Of a stretch of 31,656 bases of DNA, positions 23,244-31,418 are shown piece by piece (position 1 is the first letter of the stretch; each line of letters begins with the position of its first letter). Made by a program: the position numbers and the translations under genes. The stretch covers positions 69,597 to 101,252 of the forward strand of contig NZ_CAJUCP010000006.1 of NCBI RefSeq assembly GCF_910585425.1, in the 5' to 3' direction. This stretch comes from an uncultured Acetatifactor sp. Its GTDB lineage: Bacteria; Bacillota; Clostridia; Lachnospirales; Lachnospiraceae. A model generated the notes under the pieces. That model searched no databases, had not been told where the DNA came from, and was given only the letters and a program-made list of their open reading frames with translations.

Positions 23244-25553
23244 ATGGAAGAGCAGAACAGGATAGAGGACAGGATGGAAGAGATGGAGACGGAAGAGAGG
23301 GGGACAAAACAGGCGAGGGAATGGCTTGAGACGGACCCGGAGGCAGAAGGGGAAGCGGAAGGCATGGATAGGAAAACGATGAAATATAAACGAAATAAAG
23401 ATAATCCCCGAACAGGAAAAGATATGCGGAATCAGGACAGTGGAAAGAGTGGCAGATTCCGCCTGACAGGCTGTCTGGGGGCGAAGATCGTCGCTTTTTT
23501 CCTGCTGGCCTTGTCGGGAATCATCGGTTTCTGGGGGCTGATAGGCTGTGTCCATATGGCGGAGTCCGGATTTTATGAGGGAAGCCTGACGGATGTGCTG
23601 GGCAGAGAGCTCCAAAGCCCCAGCAGCACGGCGATGTTTGAGGTGGTCGGGTATATCGAGCAGGGCGATATCATGGAAGCGAAGGCCTACTGCAGGGAGC
23701 GGAACGTCGGTGTGGAACTGATTCAGGAGGACGCGGAGGGGAAGGAAAGGGTCGTCTGGAGCACATGGGACGGAGATGATACGAAATATATGACAGAGAT
23801 GTATCTGAGGCTGCAGATGCAGCAGGATAATGTCTCGGTGGACGGGGGCAGGCTGTGGGACGATGAGGAGTATCTGGTCCGGGCCCATGTGGATTCCAGC
23901 TTTCCCATAGAGGACAATTTCCGTAGGCTGGCGGAGATGGTCACCAGGGTATACGATGCCAGGTTCGTGCTGATCGGTGTGACGGCAGCGGCCATCTTCC
24001 TCTGTATTCTGCTGTTCGTGTTCCTGATGTGCGGCGCGGGGCATCAGAACGGACGGGAGGGCATCGTGCCTGGGGTGCTGGCGGCGATACCGCTTGACGT
24101 GCTGACCCTCGTATTTGGCTTCGGGGCAGTTCTGGTGGGCTTTGCGGGGCTGAATGTGGTGTGGAACCTGAGTACCGTGACGGAAATGGTGGCGCTCTCT
24201 TTGATGGGCTCGCTGCTGGCAGTCTGGGGGACGATGTACTGCATGGAAGTCGCCGTGCGCCTGAAGCGGGGAAAGTGCTTCCGCTACAGCGTGACTTACT
24301 GGGTGCTCCGGGGGTGCTTCCGGGCGTGCCGGTTCCTGGGGAGAGGGTTCCTGTCGCTGCTGCGGGATCTGCCGCTGGTGCTGACAGTAGTGACTGCCTA
24401 TCTGGGGCTGTGCATGCTGGAGCTCATCATCCTTATAATGGCCAGCAGGGCAGGAGAGATGGCCAGTGTGCTGTGGCTTATGGAAAAGGCGGCGCTGTTC
24501 GTGGTCGTGGTGTATGTGGCGCTGGCCTGCCGGAAGCTTCTGAAGGCGGGAGAGGCGCTGGCCGAGGGGCAGGGGGATTACAAGGTGGACACTTCCCGGC
24601 TGGTCTGGGGCTTTAAGGAGCACGGGGAGGATCTGAACAGCCTGGGCCAGGGAATCTCCAGGGCCGTGGCGGAGCGTATGCGCAGCGAGCGCCTGAAGAC
24701 AGAGCTGATCACCAATGTGTCCCATGATTTGAAGACGCCGATGACTTCAATCATCAATTATGCGGATCTGATCTGGGAGGAGGCCGCAGGGGGCGGAATG
24801 CATGGCGCCGGAATGAACAATGTCCACAGGGGTTCCCGGGAGGATGGCATTGGGAGCATCGGGACAGTGGAAGAGGGCTCCGTGGATGCGGAGAACGGAA
24901 AAGCCTGCGGCCGGGAAGGACAGGACAGCCAGGGAGCCGGCGCGGAAGAGCAGCACGGGAAAGCGGTGGACGGCCACGTTCCGGACATGTCCAGAGTCAC
25001 GGAATATGCGGAGGTGCTGCTGCGCCAGTCCAGGCGGCTGAAGAAGCTGCTGGAGGATCTGCTGGAGGCTTCCAAGGCCACCACGGGGAACCTGGAGGTG
25101 AACCTGGAGCCCTGCGAGGTGGGGGTGCTCCTCTCTCAGGCGGTGGGCGAGTACCAGCAGCGGATGGAGGAGAAGCGGCTGAATCTGATTGTGCGCCAGC
25201 CTGAGGAGACAGACCGCATCATGGCGGACGGACGGCATCTGTGGCGGGTGTTCGACAATCTGTTGAATAATATCTGTAAATACGCGCAGGAGGATTCCAG
25301 GGTGTACTTAAGCGTGGAGGAGCGGGAGGGGGACGTGACGATCATCTTCCGGAATATGTCCAAATATCCGCTGGACATCTCCACGGAGGAGCTGGAGGAG
25401 CGGTTCGTGCGGGGCGACAAATCCAGGCATATGGAGGGCAACGGCCTGGGCCTGTCCATCGCAAAGAGCCTGGTGGAGCTCCAGGGCGGCAGGATGGAGA
25501 TTACGATTGACGGGGATCTGTTCAAGGTGACGCTGCGGTTTGGGGCAATCTGA
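23244..25553 (+). CDS. Multi-pass sensor histidine kinase with an insertion inside the DHp domain
   Basis: The protein is 769 residues, with GAGGAGG before the ATG. In order: a highly charged N-terminal tail (1-75), a first membrane helix (about 77-98), an extracytoplasmic sensor region (about 100-235), several more membrane helices (about 237-440), and a HAMP-like linker (AEGQGDYKVDT). The phosphoacceptor helix is NVSHDLKTPMTSIINYADLI, with H494. A Gly/Glu/His-rich stretch of about 68 residues then interrupts the DHp hairpin before EYAEVLLRQSRRLKKLLEDLLEASKA. The ATPase domain has the N box DNLLNNICKYAQ and the GNGLGLSIAKSLVELQGG motif. It should phosphorylate the upstream regulator. The membrane topology is by eye. 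The insertion is unusual; kinases of this type normally have a short turn there. Confidence 0.88.
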   Translation: MEEQNRIEDRMEEMETEERGTKQAREWLETDPEAEGEAEGMDRKTMKYKRNKDNPRTGKDMRNQDSGKSGRFRLTGCLGAKIVAFFLLALSGIIGFWGLIGCVHMAESGFYEGSLTDVLGRELQSPSSTAMFEVVGYIEQGDIMEAKAYCRERNVGVELIQEDAEGKERVVWSTWDGDDTKYMTEMYLRLQMQQDNVSVDGGRLWDDEEYLVRAHVDSSFPIEDNFRRLAEMVTRVYDARFVLIGVTAAAIFLCILLFVFLMCGAGHQNGREGIVPGVLAAIPLDVLTLVFGFGAVLVGFAGLNVVWNLSTVTEMVALSLMGSLLAVWGTMYCMEVAVRLKRGKCFRYSVTYWVLRGCFRACRFLGRGFLSLLRDLPLVLTVVTAYLGLCMLELIILIMASRAGEMASVLWLMEKAALFVVVVYVALACRKLLKAGEALAEGQGDYKVDTSRLVWGFKEHGEDLNSLGQGISRAVAERMRSERLKTELITNVSHDLKTPMTSIINYADLIWEEAAGGGMHGAGMNNVHRGSREDGIGSIGTVEEGSVDAENGKACGREGQDSQGAGAEEQHGKAVDGHVPDMSRVTEYAEVLLRQSRRLKKLLEDLLEASKATTGNLEVNLEPCEVGVLLSQAVGEYQQRMEEKRLNLIVRQPEETDRIMADGRHLWRVFDNLLNNICKYAQEDSRVYLSVEEREGDVTIIFRNMSKYPLDISTEELEERFVRGDKSRHMEGNGLGLSIAKSLVELQGGRMEITIDGDLFKVTLRFGAI

Positions 25554-25636
25554 CATCATTTTTATCCCGAGGCACACTCGAATAGCCAGTGAGGGCAATT
25601 TATACTGCGCGCCGGTTAAATTTGCAGTACAACCCG

Positions 25637-25699
25637 ACTGCAGACCGCCAGCCAGGTACTTTCCCGGGGACACCACTGTAAATCCTGGCGGTCTGCAGT
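25637..25699. repeat. Perfect 15-bp inverted repeat with a 33-base loop
   Basis: ACTGCAGACCGCCAG (25637-25651) is repeated in reverse at 25685-25699. An outer pair, TTATACTGC (about 25600) and GCAGTATAAG (25695-25704), is also partly complementary. There is no T-run, so it does not look like a simple terminator. It may be an IS end pair or a small non-coding hairpin element. The rest of the gene-free stretch 25554-26032 holds one terminator-like hairpin (25732-25775) and an AT-rich region before the next gene. Confidence 0.6.
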
Positions 25700-25731
25700 A
25701 TAAGATAGCCAAAAAAGAATAGAGTAAGTTC

Positions 25732-25775
25732 AAATGACCTTGTAGAGAGGGGAATCCTTTCTATGAGGTCATTTT
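25732..25775 (+). terminator. Long hairpin, probable terminator of the two-component operon
   Basis: AAATGACCT (25732-25740) pairs with AGGTCATTT (25766-25774). Inside, TAGAGAGG pairs with CCTTTCTA with one mismatch, giving a stem of about 17 pairs and a tiny loop. It ends in TTTTG. The A-rich start (CAAATGACC) gives only a weak T-run on the other strand. It lies 180 bases after the kinase gene. Confidence 0.55.
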
Positions 25776-26032
25776 GATTCATTTCACATCAGCTCAATTA
25801 TCTTCAAAATCTTCTAATGCGACAGGCGTAATATATTGCCCATATTACTCTTGCGCCACAAAAGGGAATGTGTTACAATTTGTAGGGGCAATATATTATT
25901 CCTAATCCTGGCATTATGCGGAGCGGAAGGCCATCTTCATTACAGAATATAATGTTCTGATAAGGTATGGACAGGAAAATATGGAAAGCCCTGGGAATGC
26001 CGGAGGAAAAGGACAGGATGGAGGATGCACAA

Positions 26033-26617
26033 ATGAATATGACGGATATGATATTGAAAGGGATAATGAAGCTCGGGCTGGAGAGGAAGATGCGGGAAGC
26101 ATCACAGGCAATTAAAAAAGAGGCAAATCTTCCGGAGCGGGATTGGGCTCCCTATATACAGGAGAAGAGAGTATATCCGACAGAAGTGCAGACAGTGATA
26201 GAGGCGCCCAACGAAGACCATGCTGCGTTGTATGATGAAGATTTGGAAATGATCGAGGAAGAAATGGGCAGGTCCCTGAAACTGATTGACAGCATGGTCC
26301 CGCATTACCGCCCGATAAATTGGCTGGGCGAGAGGACGATTGAGCTGATAAAGAAAGAACCGAGGTATACCATTGCTTCTACAGATAGAAAAATGAAGCC
26401 AGGGGTCGATATGGACTATCTTGGTACAAAGCTGTATCTTGTGGGGGATTATCTTTATGAGGGAAAAAGCGATGTGGATCTGACGCTGACTACACGGGTG
26501 GCGTATAATTCATATGAGACGCTGCTGGAAGAAAGTGAAAAGTATGTGCGGATTGCAAAGAAAGGAAAAGCGGGGGAGAAAAGGGGAAAACCTCTGAAAC
26601 AGATGTATATATCATAA
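26033..26617 (+). CDS. Hypothetical cytoplasmic protein
   Basis: The frame is 194 residues from ATG 26033. I chose that start because GGAGG (26020-26024) sits 8 bases upstream. An in-frame ATG at 25967 would add 22 residues but has poor ribosome-site spacing. I do not recognise a family. The protein is soluble and charged. A helical N-terminus (KLGLERKMREASQAIKKEA) leads to an acidic middle (DEDLEMIEEEMGRSLK) and a C-terminal third with strand-like MDYLGTKLYLVGDYLY, and it ends with a basic tail. It abuts the next small gene with no gap, so the two are probably one operon. Confidence 0.6.
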   Translation: MNMTDMILKGIMKLGLERKMREASQAIKKEANLPERDWAPYIQEKRVYPTEVQTVIEAPNEDHAALYDEDLEMIEEEMGRSLKLIDSMVPHYRPINWLGERTIELIKKEPRYTIASTDRKMKPGVDMDYLGTKLYLVGDYLYEGKSDVDLTLTTRVAYNSYETLLEESEKYVRIAKKGKAGEKRGKPLKQMYIS

Positions 26618-26935
26618 GTGCCTTATCTGCAAGCCAACGAGAAGATTGCTGTAGAACTGACAAGAATGCATGCACAGGGCATGACATTCTCTAAAATACT
26701 GATGATGATAATAGCGGTTCTATGTATGATACCTGCAATAGATTCTGGGATTTTGGGGATAGGCTTTGTTGTATGCTGCCTGTTCATTGTCTACTGTGCC
26801 AGAAGTACATTGGCGACTATATTGGGATGTGTGTCTTTAGTGTGCCTTATAGCCGTGTTTCTGACAGAGTCGCCTGCATTTTTGGCGGTAGCGATTATCG
26901 GGACAGTAATAAGCGGGAGAATGACATTCAAGTGA
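26618..26935 (+). CDS. Small hypothetical membrane protein
   Basis: The frame is 105 residues from GTG 26618, directly after the previous stop. After a 22-residue N-terminus come three hydrophobic stretches: ILMMIIAVLCMIPAI, LGIGFVVCCLFIVYCA, and ATILGCVSLVCLIAVFL running on to FLAVAIIGTVIS. It is probably an integral membrane protein with three or four helices. No family was recognised. An upstream ATG is not available, so GTG with coupling to the previous gene is the likely start. No obvious ribosome site is present, which fits translational coupling. Confidence 0.5.
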   Translation: MPYLQANEKIAVELTRMHAQGMTFSKILMMIIAVLCMIPAIDSGILGIGFVVCCLFIVYCARSTLATILGCVSLVCLIAVFLTESPAFLAVAIIGTVISGRMTFK

Positions 26936-27024
26936 ATATAGTCGGTAAAAGACCATGTTTTTAAAGGAAGGAGGGCAGGAACAAAAAGATTTTATAATTA
27001 TATAGAAAAAGGAGAAAACAGGAG

Positions 27025-27879
27025 ATGAAAAACACAAACAACAGAAAAGGGTTCGGAAATATCATATCAATACTAGCGGCAATGCTGCTGACCGCTTCGA
27101 TGTCGATTACAGCGCTGGCAGATGGAATATTTGCAGGGGACATTACGATTACAGATGTAGCCGCAGGGTATGAATATAAGGTTTATGAGGTCCTTGACAA
27201 CATTGCGGCAGGTGGTGAGGCTTCCATATTTATGGCAACGGATAGCTGGAAAGAGTTCCTTGAGACAAATGAAAATGCCGTGGCGATGCTGGTGCCAGTA
27301 GAAAATGATGGGAGCTATCCCATGGCGGATGGACAAAGCGCCCTCTACACGGTCAATACGGAATCTGATAAGGCAGTCAGACAAGCCTTTGCGGAGGATG
27401 TGCTTCAATATGCAGCGGAAAATGGGATAGAAGCCACGGAAAGCAGGACGGCGGAGGATGGAGACAGCGAGGTGGCTTTTACAGAGCTGATGCTGGGGAT
27501 TTATGTGATCGACACGGCGGGCAAAGCAAGGGTGACAGTCATGTGGGATATGGAATGGCAGTCAGAAATCAAGGAAAGCTATAAACCGGAGGACAAAGCC
27601 GCAGATACCGGCACAGTTGCCGGGGAAAACCCAGAAATACAGGAAGGACAGGGAGAATCCGAAAGCGTTACTGAAGAATCCGTTGTTGAGGAAGATGCGG
27701 TGACAGATTCGCAAAATGCAGAGGCAGCAGAGGCAGAAAGCGCAGAGCGTGTTGTGGAATCCCCCTTGTCTGCAGAGGAGGCTCCAAAAGGAAATGGCAG
27801 CATCTATGTCATCATCGTGGCGATGGTTGCTGTGTTGGCTGCAGCAGTAGCAATCTTTCTTATAAAAAAGAAGAAATAG
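27025..27879 (+). CDS. Secreted, membrane-anchored surface protein (pilin-subunit-like)
   Basis: The protein is 284 residues. It begins with a signal peptide: basic MKNTNNRKG, a hydrophobic core (FGNIISILAAMLLTASMSI) and a likely cleavage after ALA-DG at about residue 33. Residues 34-180 form a beta-rich domain with YEYKVYEVLDN and TELMLGIYVID, reminiscent of SpaA/Cna-B-type pilin or isopeptide-linkage domains. Residues 185-255 are a Glu/Ser/Ala-rich stalk. A C-terminal membrane helix (YVIIVAMVAVLAAAVAIFLI) ends in KKKK. There is no LPxTG motif before the helix, so sortase anchoring is unlikely. The ribosome site GGAGAAAACAGG precedes the ATG. Two terminator hairpins follow. Confidence 0.7.
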   Translation: MKNTNNRKGFGNIISILAAMLLTASMSITALADGIFAGDITITDVAAGYEYKVYEVLDNIAAGGEASIFMATDSWKEFLETNENAVAMLVPVENDGSYPMADGQSALYTVNTESDKAVRQAFAEDVLQYAAENGIEATESRTAEDGDSEVAFTELMLGIYVIDTAGKARVTVMWDMEWQSEIKESYKPEDKAADTGTVAGENPEIQEGQGESESVTEESVVEEDAVTDSQNAEAAEAESAERVVESPLSAEEAPKGNGSIYVIIVAMVAVLAAAVAIFLIKKKK

Positions 27880-27909
27880 AAAAACAGGCAATTTCTTTGG
27901 TGGAGAGGC

Positions 27910-27930
27910 AAGTGTCCGAAGGACACTTTC
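27910..27930 (+). terminator. Hairpin terminator after the surface-protein gene
   Basis: AAGTGTCC (27910-27917) pairs with GGACACTT (27921-27928) around a GAA loop, followed by TC. It lies 30 bases after the stop codon. The T-run is very short, so it may act together with the next hairpin. Confidence 0.5.
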
Positions 27931-27953
27931 TGCTCTGCAGCGTTGCAAGATTG

Positions 27954-27986
27954 ATACCCCGTTGCTTACAGCGGGGTATTTGATTT
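27954..27986 (+). terminator. Second hairpin terminator
   Basis: ATACCCCG (27954-27961) pairs with CGGGGTAT (27972-27979), followed by TTGATTTT. Together with the hairpin at 27910 it closes the 26033-27879 unit. The gene-free stretch 27880-28238 also holds a possible promoter at 28033-28062 and nothing else that I can support. Confidence 0.7.
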
Positions 27987-28032
27987 TACAAAGAAATAGG
28001 TCAAACACCGAGAGACGCAATCCAAAAGGGGC

Positions 28033-28062
28033 TTGTTTTCAGACAGAGATCTATGGTATGAT
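28033..28062 (+). promoter_or_regulatory. Candidate promoter for the DUF362 gene
   Basis: TTGTTT, 18 bases, TATGAT. It lies 180 bases before the start codon, implying a long leader. The match is moderate and unsupported by anything else. Confidence 0.3.
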
Positions 28063-28238
28063 GGCCTTATCTGGTTTTGCCGAAGGGCAATTCGGGCTTC
28101 GGCTCCGGAAAACCGTAATCTATATATGCAGCGATTAAATCTTGCCCAAAACCGGATAAATGGCATGACCAGCTGTGCTATGTGGCTGGCAGGAATTAAA
28201 TGCCGTTTATATATTATGAGAGAAAGGTTGGTACAGTT

Positions 28239-29102
28239 ATGGGAAAAGCAAAGGTCTATTTTACCAGAGAAATCACCCCTCAGGCCATGGTGCGCATGTA
28301 TGAGGCCATGGGCGTGGAGCTGCCCGGAAAGGTGGCGGTGAAGCTCCACTCCGGCGAGGTGGGGAACCAGAACTTCCTGCGCCCGGACTTCATGAAGCCC
28401 GCGGTGGAGCGGGTGAAGGGCACCATCGTGGAGTGCAACACGGCCTATGAGGGCGCGCGCAATACCACAGAGGCCCACAAGAACACCATGAAGCTCCACG
28501 GCTGGACGGACATCGCCCCGGTGGACATCCTGGACGAGGACGGGGAGCTGGAGCTGGCTATACCAGAGGGCCTGAAGATCAAGAAGAACTTCGTGGGCGA
28601 CCGCATGAAGAACTACGACTCCATGCTGGTGCTGTCCCATTTCAAGGGCCATCCCATGGGCGGATTCGGCGGGGCTTTGAAGAACATCTCCATCGGTCTG
28701 GCCTCCTCCTATGGCAAGGCCTACATCCACGGCGTGGGGGACACGGATAACTTCTGGAATTCCGACCATGACTCCTTCCTGGAATCCATGGCGGACGCCA
28801 GCAAGTCCATCGTGGATTATTTCGGAGACAAGATTGTCTTCATCAACGTGATGAAGAACATGTCCGTGGACTGCGACTGCTGCGCCGTGGCGGAGGACCC
28901 TGCCATGGGGGACATCGGCATCCTGGCCAGCACGGATCCGGTGGCGCTGGATCAGGCCTGCCTTGATTTGGTGTACGCCTCCGATGACCCGGGCAGAGAC
29001 CATCTGCTGGAGCGCATCGAGTCCAGGAACGGCGTCCACACCGTGGAGGCCGCGCAGAAGCTCGGCATCGGCAGCAGGGAGTATGAGCTGGTGGAGATGT
29101 AG
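28239..29102 (+). CDS. DUF362-domain protein
   Basis: The protein is 287 residues from ATG 28239, with AAAGG upstream. It matches the DUF362 core: VAVKLHSGEVGNQNFLRPDF (about 26-45), the turn HFKGHPMGGFGGALKNISIG (about 131-150), and the C-terminal DCDCCAVAEDPAMGDIGILAS followed by DPVALDQACLDLV. DUF362 proteins often carry a ferredoxin-like two-cluster domain; none is visible here, so this is the short form. The Cys pair in DCDCC could bind metal. Function in the family is not settled. Codon use is strongly GC-biased, like the genes at the window start and pyrB, and unlike the small genes just upstream. Confidence 0.8.
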   Translation: MGKAKVYFTREITPQAMVRMYEAMGVELPGKVAVKLHSGEVGNQNFLRPDFMKPAVERVKGTIVECNTAYEGARNTTEAHKNTMKLHGWTDIAPVDILDEDGELELAIPEGLKIKKNFVGDRMKNYDSMLVLSHFKGHPMGGFGGALKNISIGLASSYGKAYIHGVGDTDNFWNSDHDSFLESMADASKSIVDYFGDKIVFINVMKNMSVDCDCCAVAEDPAMGDIGILASTDPVALDQACLDLVYASDDPGRDHLLERIESRNGVHTVEAAQKLGIGSREYELVEM

Positions 29103-29128
29103 GGGGATTCGCCGCGGGTGAAACAGCA

Positions 29129-29172
29129 GCACGGAAAGCGCTTTTTTCGGCTTTCCGTGCAGGCTTTCTTTG
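29129..29172 (+). terminator. Terminator after the DUF362 gene
   Basis: GCACGGAAAGC (29129-29139) pairs perfectly with GCTTTCCGTGC (29150-29160). A T-rich tract (TTTCTTTGCTTGCTTTC) follows. It lies 27 bases after the stop, between convergent genes. Confidence 0.75.
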
Positions 29173-29325
29173 CTTGCTTTCTCCAGCAGCAAGACTGGGA
29201 GAGGAAGAGGGATTCCGCTGCAAAGGCGGATGCCGCCATCGCGGAGGCGGATTCCCGACAGGGAGCTCATGGCGGACAGCCCGCCCGGGGAGACCGGGAT
29301 CATGAAGCCTGCCATGTTATGGAAT

Positions 29326-29766
29326 CTACGTCCACTTGGCCGAGGACATGTATTTCTCCTCGCAGTACCTGCAGCGGTATACCTCGCTCTTCGCGTCCGC
29401 CAGGCAGAAGATATGGGGCAGCTCCTGCTCGATGGAGGTGATGCACCTGGGATTGTGGCATCGGATGACATTCTTGATCTGCCTGGGCAGCGTCAGCTCC
29501 TTCTTCTCCACGATCTCCCCGTTCTTGATGACATTGACGGTGATGTTGTGGTCGATGAAGGCCAGCACGTCCAGATCAAGCATGTCGATGTCGCATTCCA
29601 CTTTCAGGATGTCTTTTTTGTCCATTTTGTCGCTTCTGGCGTTCTTGATGATGGCTACTGTGCAGTCCAGCTTGTCCAACTGGAGGTGTTCATAGATTTC
29701 CAGGCTCTTCCCGGCCTTGATATGGTCCAGCACGAAGCCCTCTTCGATTTTTCCTACATTCAGCAT
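29326..29766 (-). CDS. pyrI: Aspartate carbamoyltransferase regulatory chain
   Basis: The protein is 146 residues, close to the usual 150. The N-terminal allosteric domain starts at LNVGKIEEGFVLDHIKAGKSLEIY, where nucleotide effectors bind. The zinc domain has all four ligands, C103, C108, C132 and C135, in CHNPRC and CRYC. PyrI dimers hold PyrB trimers together and carry feedback control by CTP, ATP or UTP. The gene lies 20 bases downstream of pyrB on the same strand, as in the classic pyrBI order. Confidence 0.93.
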   Translation of the reverse strand: MLNVGKIEEGFVLDHIKAGKSLEIYEHLQLDKLDCTVAIIKNARSDKMDKKDILKVECDIDMLDLDVLAFIDHNITVNVIKNGEIVEKKELTLPRQIKNVIRCHNPRCITSIEQELPHIFCLADAKSEVYRCRYCEEKYMSSAKWT

Positions 29767-29786
29767 ATGTCGATCCTTTCTGTGCG

Positions 29787-30701
29787 CTACGCTTCGATTT
29801 CCAGCAGTGTCAGTATCAGGGCCATCCGCACGTAGACGCCGTACTTGGCCTGCCTGAAATAGGCCGCCCTGGGGTCGGAGTCCACCTCCACGGATATCTC
29901 GTTGACCCTGGGGAGGGGATGAAGCACCAGCATCTCCGGCTTCGCCAGGGCCATCTTGTCCATGTTCAGGATATAGAAATCCTTCAGCCTGACATAGTCC
30001 TCCTCATTGAAGAAGCGCTCCTTCTGGACCCTGGTCATGTACAGGAGGTCCAACTGGGGCATCACGTTCTCCAGCCGGATGACCTCCTCGTAGGGAATGC
30101 CTTTTGCCTTCAGCATCTCCGTGATATAGTCCGGCACCCGCAGCTCCTCCGGGGAGATGAACACGAAGCGGATATCGCTGTAGCGCACCAGGGCGTTAAT
30201 CAGGGAGTGGACGGTGCGGCCGAATTTCAGGTCTCCGCACAGGCCGATGGTGAAGCCGCCCAGAGACCCTTTCATGCTGCGGATGGTCAGGAGGTCCGTC
30301 AGGGTCTGGGTGGGGTGCTGATGGCCCCCGTCCCCTGCGTTGATGACGGGGATCAGGGATTTCTCCGCGGCCACCATGGGAGCGCCCTCCTTGGGATGGC
30401 GCATGGCGCAGATGTCCGCGTAGCAGGAGATGACGCGGATGGTGTCGGACACGCTCTCGCCCTTGGAGGCGGAGGAGGAGGCCGCGTCGGAGAAGCCGAT
30501 GACACGCCCGCCCAGCCGGGTCATGGCGGACTCAAAGCTTAAGCGCGTGCGTGTGCTGGGCTCGTAGAAGCAGGTGGCCAGAATCCGGCCGTCGCAGGCA
30601 TGGGCATACTTGACGGGATTCCATTCAATATCGTTTGCCAGGTCGAAGAGTTTGTCAAGCTCCTCCGTGGTGAAGTCCAGAGGACTCATCAGATGTCGCA
30701 T
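29787..30701 (-). CDS. pyrB: Aspartate carbamoyltransferase catalytic chain
   Basis: The protein is 304 residues from the ATG whose first base is 30701; GAGG lies 6 bases upstream of it. The frame is open further upstream but lacks homology there. It has the carbamoyl-phosphate loop STRTR (49-53), the 80s loop with K80-GE, HQHPTQ (about residue 130), the aspartate-binding GDLKFGRTVHSL region and HPLPRVNE near the end. It joins carbamoyl phosphate and aspartate in the first committed step of pyrimidine synthesis, acting as trimers bound to PyrI dimers. It is intact and of normal length. Upstream lie two hairpins that could regulate it. Confidence 0.95.
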   Translation of the reverse strand: MRHLMSPLDFTTEELDKLFDLANDIEWNPVKYAHACDGRILATCFYEPSTRTRLSFESAMTRLGGRVIGFSDAASSSASKGESVSDTIRVISCYADICAMRHPKEGAPMVAAEKSLIPVINAGDGGHQHPTQTLTDLLTIRSMKGSLGGFTIGLCGDLKFGRTVHSLINALVRYSDIRFVFISPEELRVPDYITEMLKAKGIPYEEVIRLENVMPQLDLLYMTRVQKERFFNEEDYVRLKDFYILNMDKMALAKPEMLVLHPLPRVNEISVEVDSDPRAAYFRQAKYGVYVRMALILTLLEIEA

Positions 30702-30787
30702 AGCTAACCTCATTTCTGCGCTGCCGTGTCTTTCAGGGCGCTGCTGCAGGGGCCGTGCTTCGGTATTTCCGGTGGGCACCAGCGCTT

Positions 30788-30821
30788 CGGGGCGGAGGGC
30801 AGCGCGCATAAGCCCGCCCCG
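30788..30821 (-). promoter_or_regulatory. GC-rich hairpin in the pyrB leader
   Basis: CGGGGCGG and CCGCCCCG (8 pairs) enclose 18 bases, directly next to the terminator at 30822-30857. Together they form two tandem stem-loops in the 160 bases between the nitroreductase and pyrB. No sigma-A-type promoter is visible in that gap. A role in attenuation is possible but unproven. Confidence 0.4.
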
Positions 30822-30857
30822 AAAAAGGAGTCGAAGAGTTTTGCCTCTTCGACTCCT
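30822..30857 (-). terminator. Terminator after the nitroreductase gene, upstream of pyrB
   Basis: On the minus strand AGGAGTCGAAGAG and CTCTTCGACTCCT form a perfect 13-bp stem with a 6-base loop, followed by TTTTTC. It lies just after the nitroreductase stop. Confidence 0.85.
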
Positions 30858-30859
30858 GC

Positions 30860-31399
30860 TTATGATTGATAGGATAATAAATCTTCTACCGCCTTGCGTC
30901 TGGGAGCGGCGGGAGATTCCGCGGGATATCCAATGGGAATGAGAGCCACCAGCTCTCTGTCCTCGGGGAGCTCCAGCAGCTTCGTCGCCTCTTCTTCATC
31001 GAACAGTCCCATGATGACGGTGCCAAGGCCCTGCTCGAAAGCTGCCAGGCAGAACGCCTCTCCGGCTACGCCCGCGTCATACATCTGCCATCTGTCGCCC
31101 TTGGGGGTGGAGAAGGAGCCGTCCCTCTCATAACCGCTGCGGCCCTTGATGATGGTGACGGCTATGACCATGGGGGCGTCGTCCATGATTTTCCCATTGC
31201 CGGGAAAGATAGCGGTGCACTTGGCCAGAGCGGCCTTTTTCTCGCCCTCTACCGCGATATAGCGGACAATCTGGGTATGCTTCCAGCTTGGGGCGTAGGA
31301 CGCTGTCTCCACAATCTGCGCCAGCACCTCGTGGGAGACGGGCTGGTCAGTGAACTTGCGGATGCTTCTGCGGCCTCTGATACATTCATTTGCAGTCAT
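30860..31399 (-). CDS. Nitroreductase-family FMN oxidoreductase
   Basis: The protein is 179 residues, the short form of the family. RGRRSIRKFTDQPV (about 8-21) is the typical phosphate-binding start, followed by ASYAPSWKHTQIVRYI. The middle has DAGVAGEAFCLAAFEQGLGTVIMG (about 107-130) and the end has LIPIGYPAESP. Such enzymes use FMN and NAD(P)H to reduce nitro compounds, quinones or other substrates; the natural substrate here is unknown. AGGAGG lies just upstream of the ATG. It is followed by a strong terminator before pyrB. Confidence 0.9.
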   Translation of the reverse strand: MTANECIRGRRSIRKFTDQPVSHEVLAQIVETASYAPSWKHTQIVRYIAVEGEKKAALAKCTAIFPGNGKIMDDAPMVIAVTIIKGRSGYERDGSFSTPKGDRWQMYDAGVAGEAFCLAAFEQGLGTVIMGLFDEEEATKLLELPEDRELVALIPIGYPAESPAAPRRKAVEDLLSYQS

Positions 31400-31418
31400 G
31401 CGTGAACCTCCTTATTAA

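Noticed and set aside
27966..29471. A 501-residue minus-strand open frame opposite the DUF362 gene
   Set aside because: Shadow frame of a GC-rich gene; no recognisable protein features, and DUF362 motifs are clear on the plus strand.
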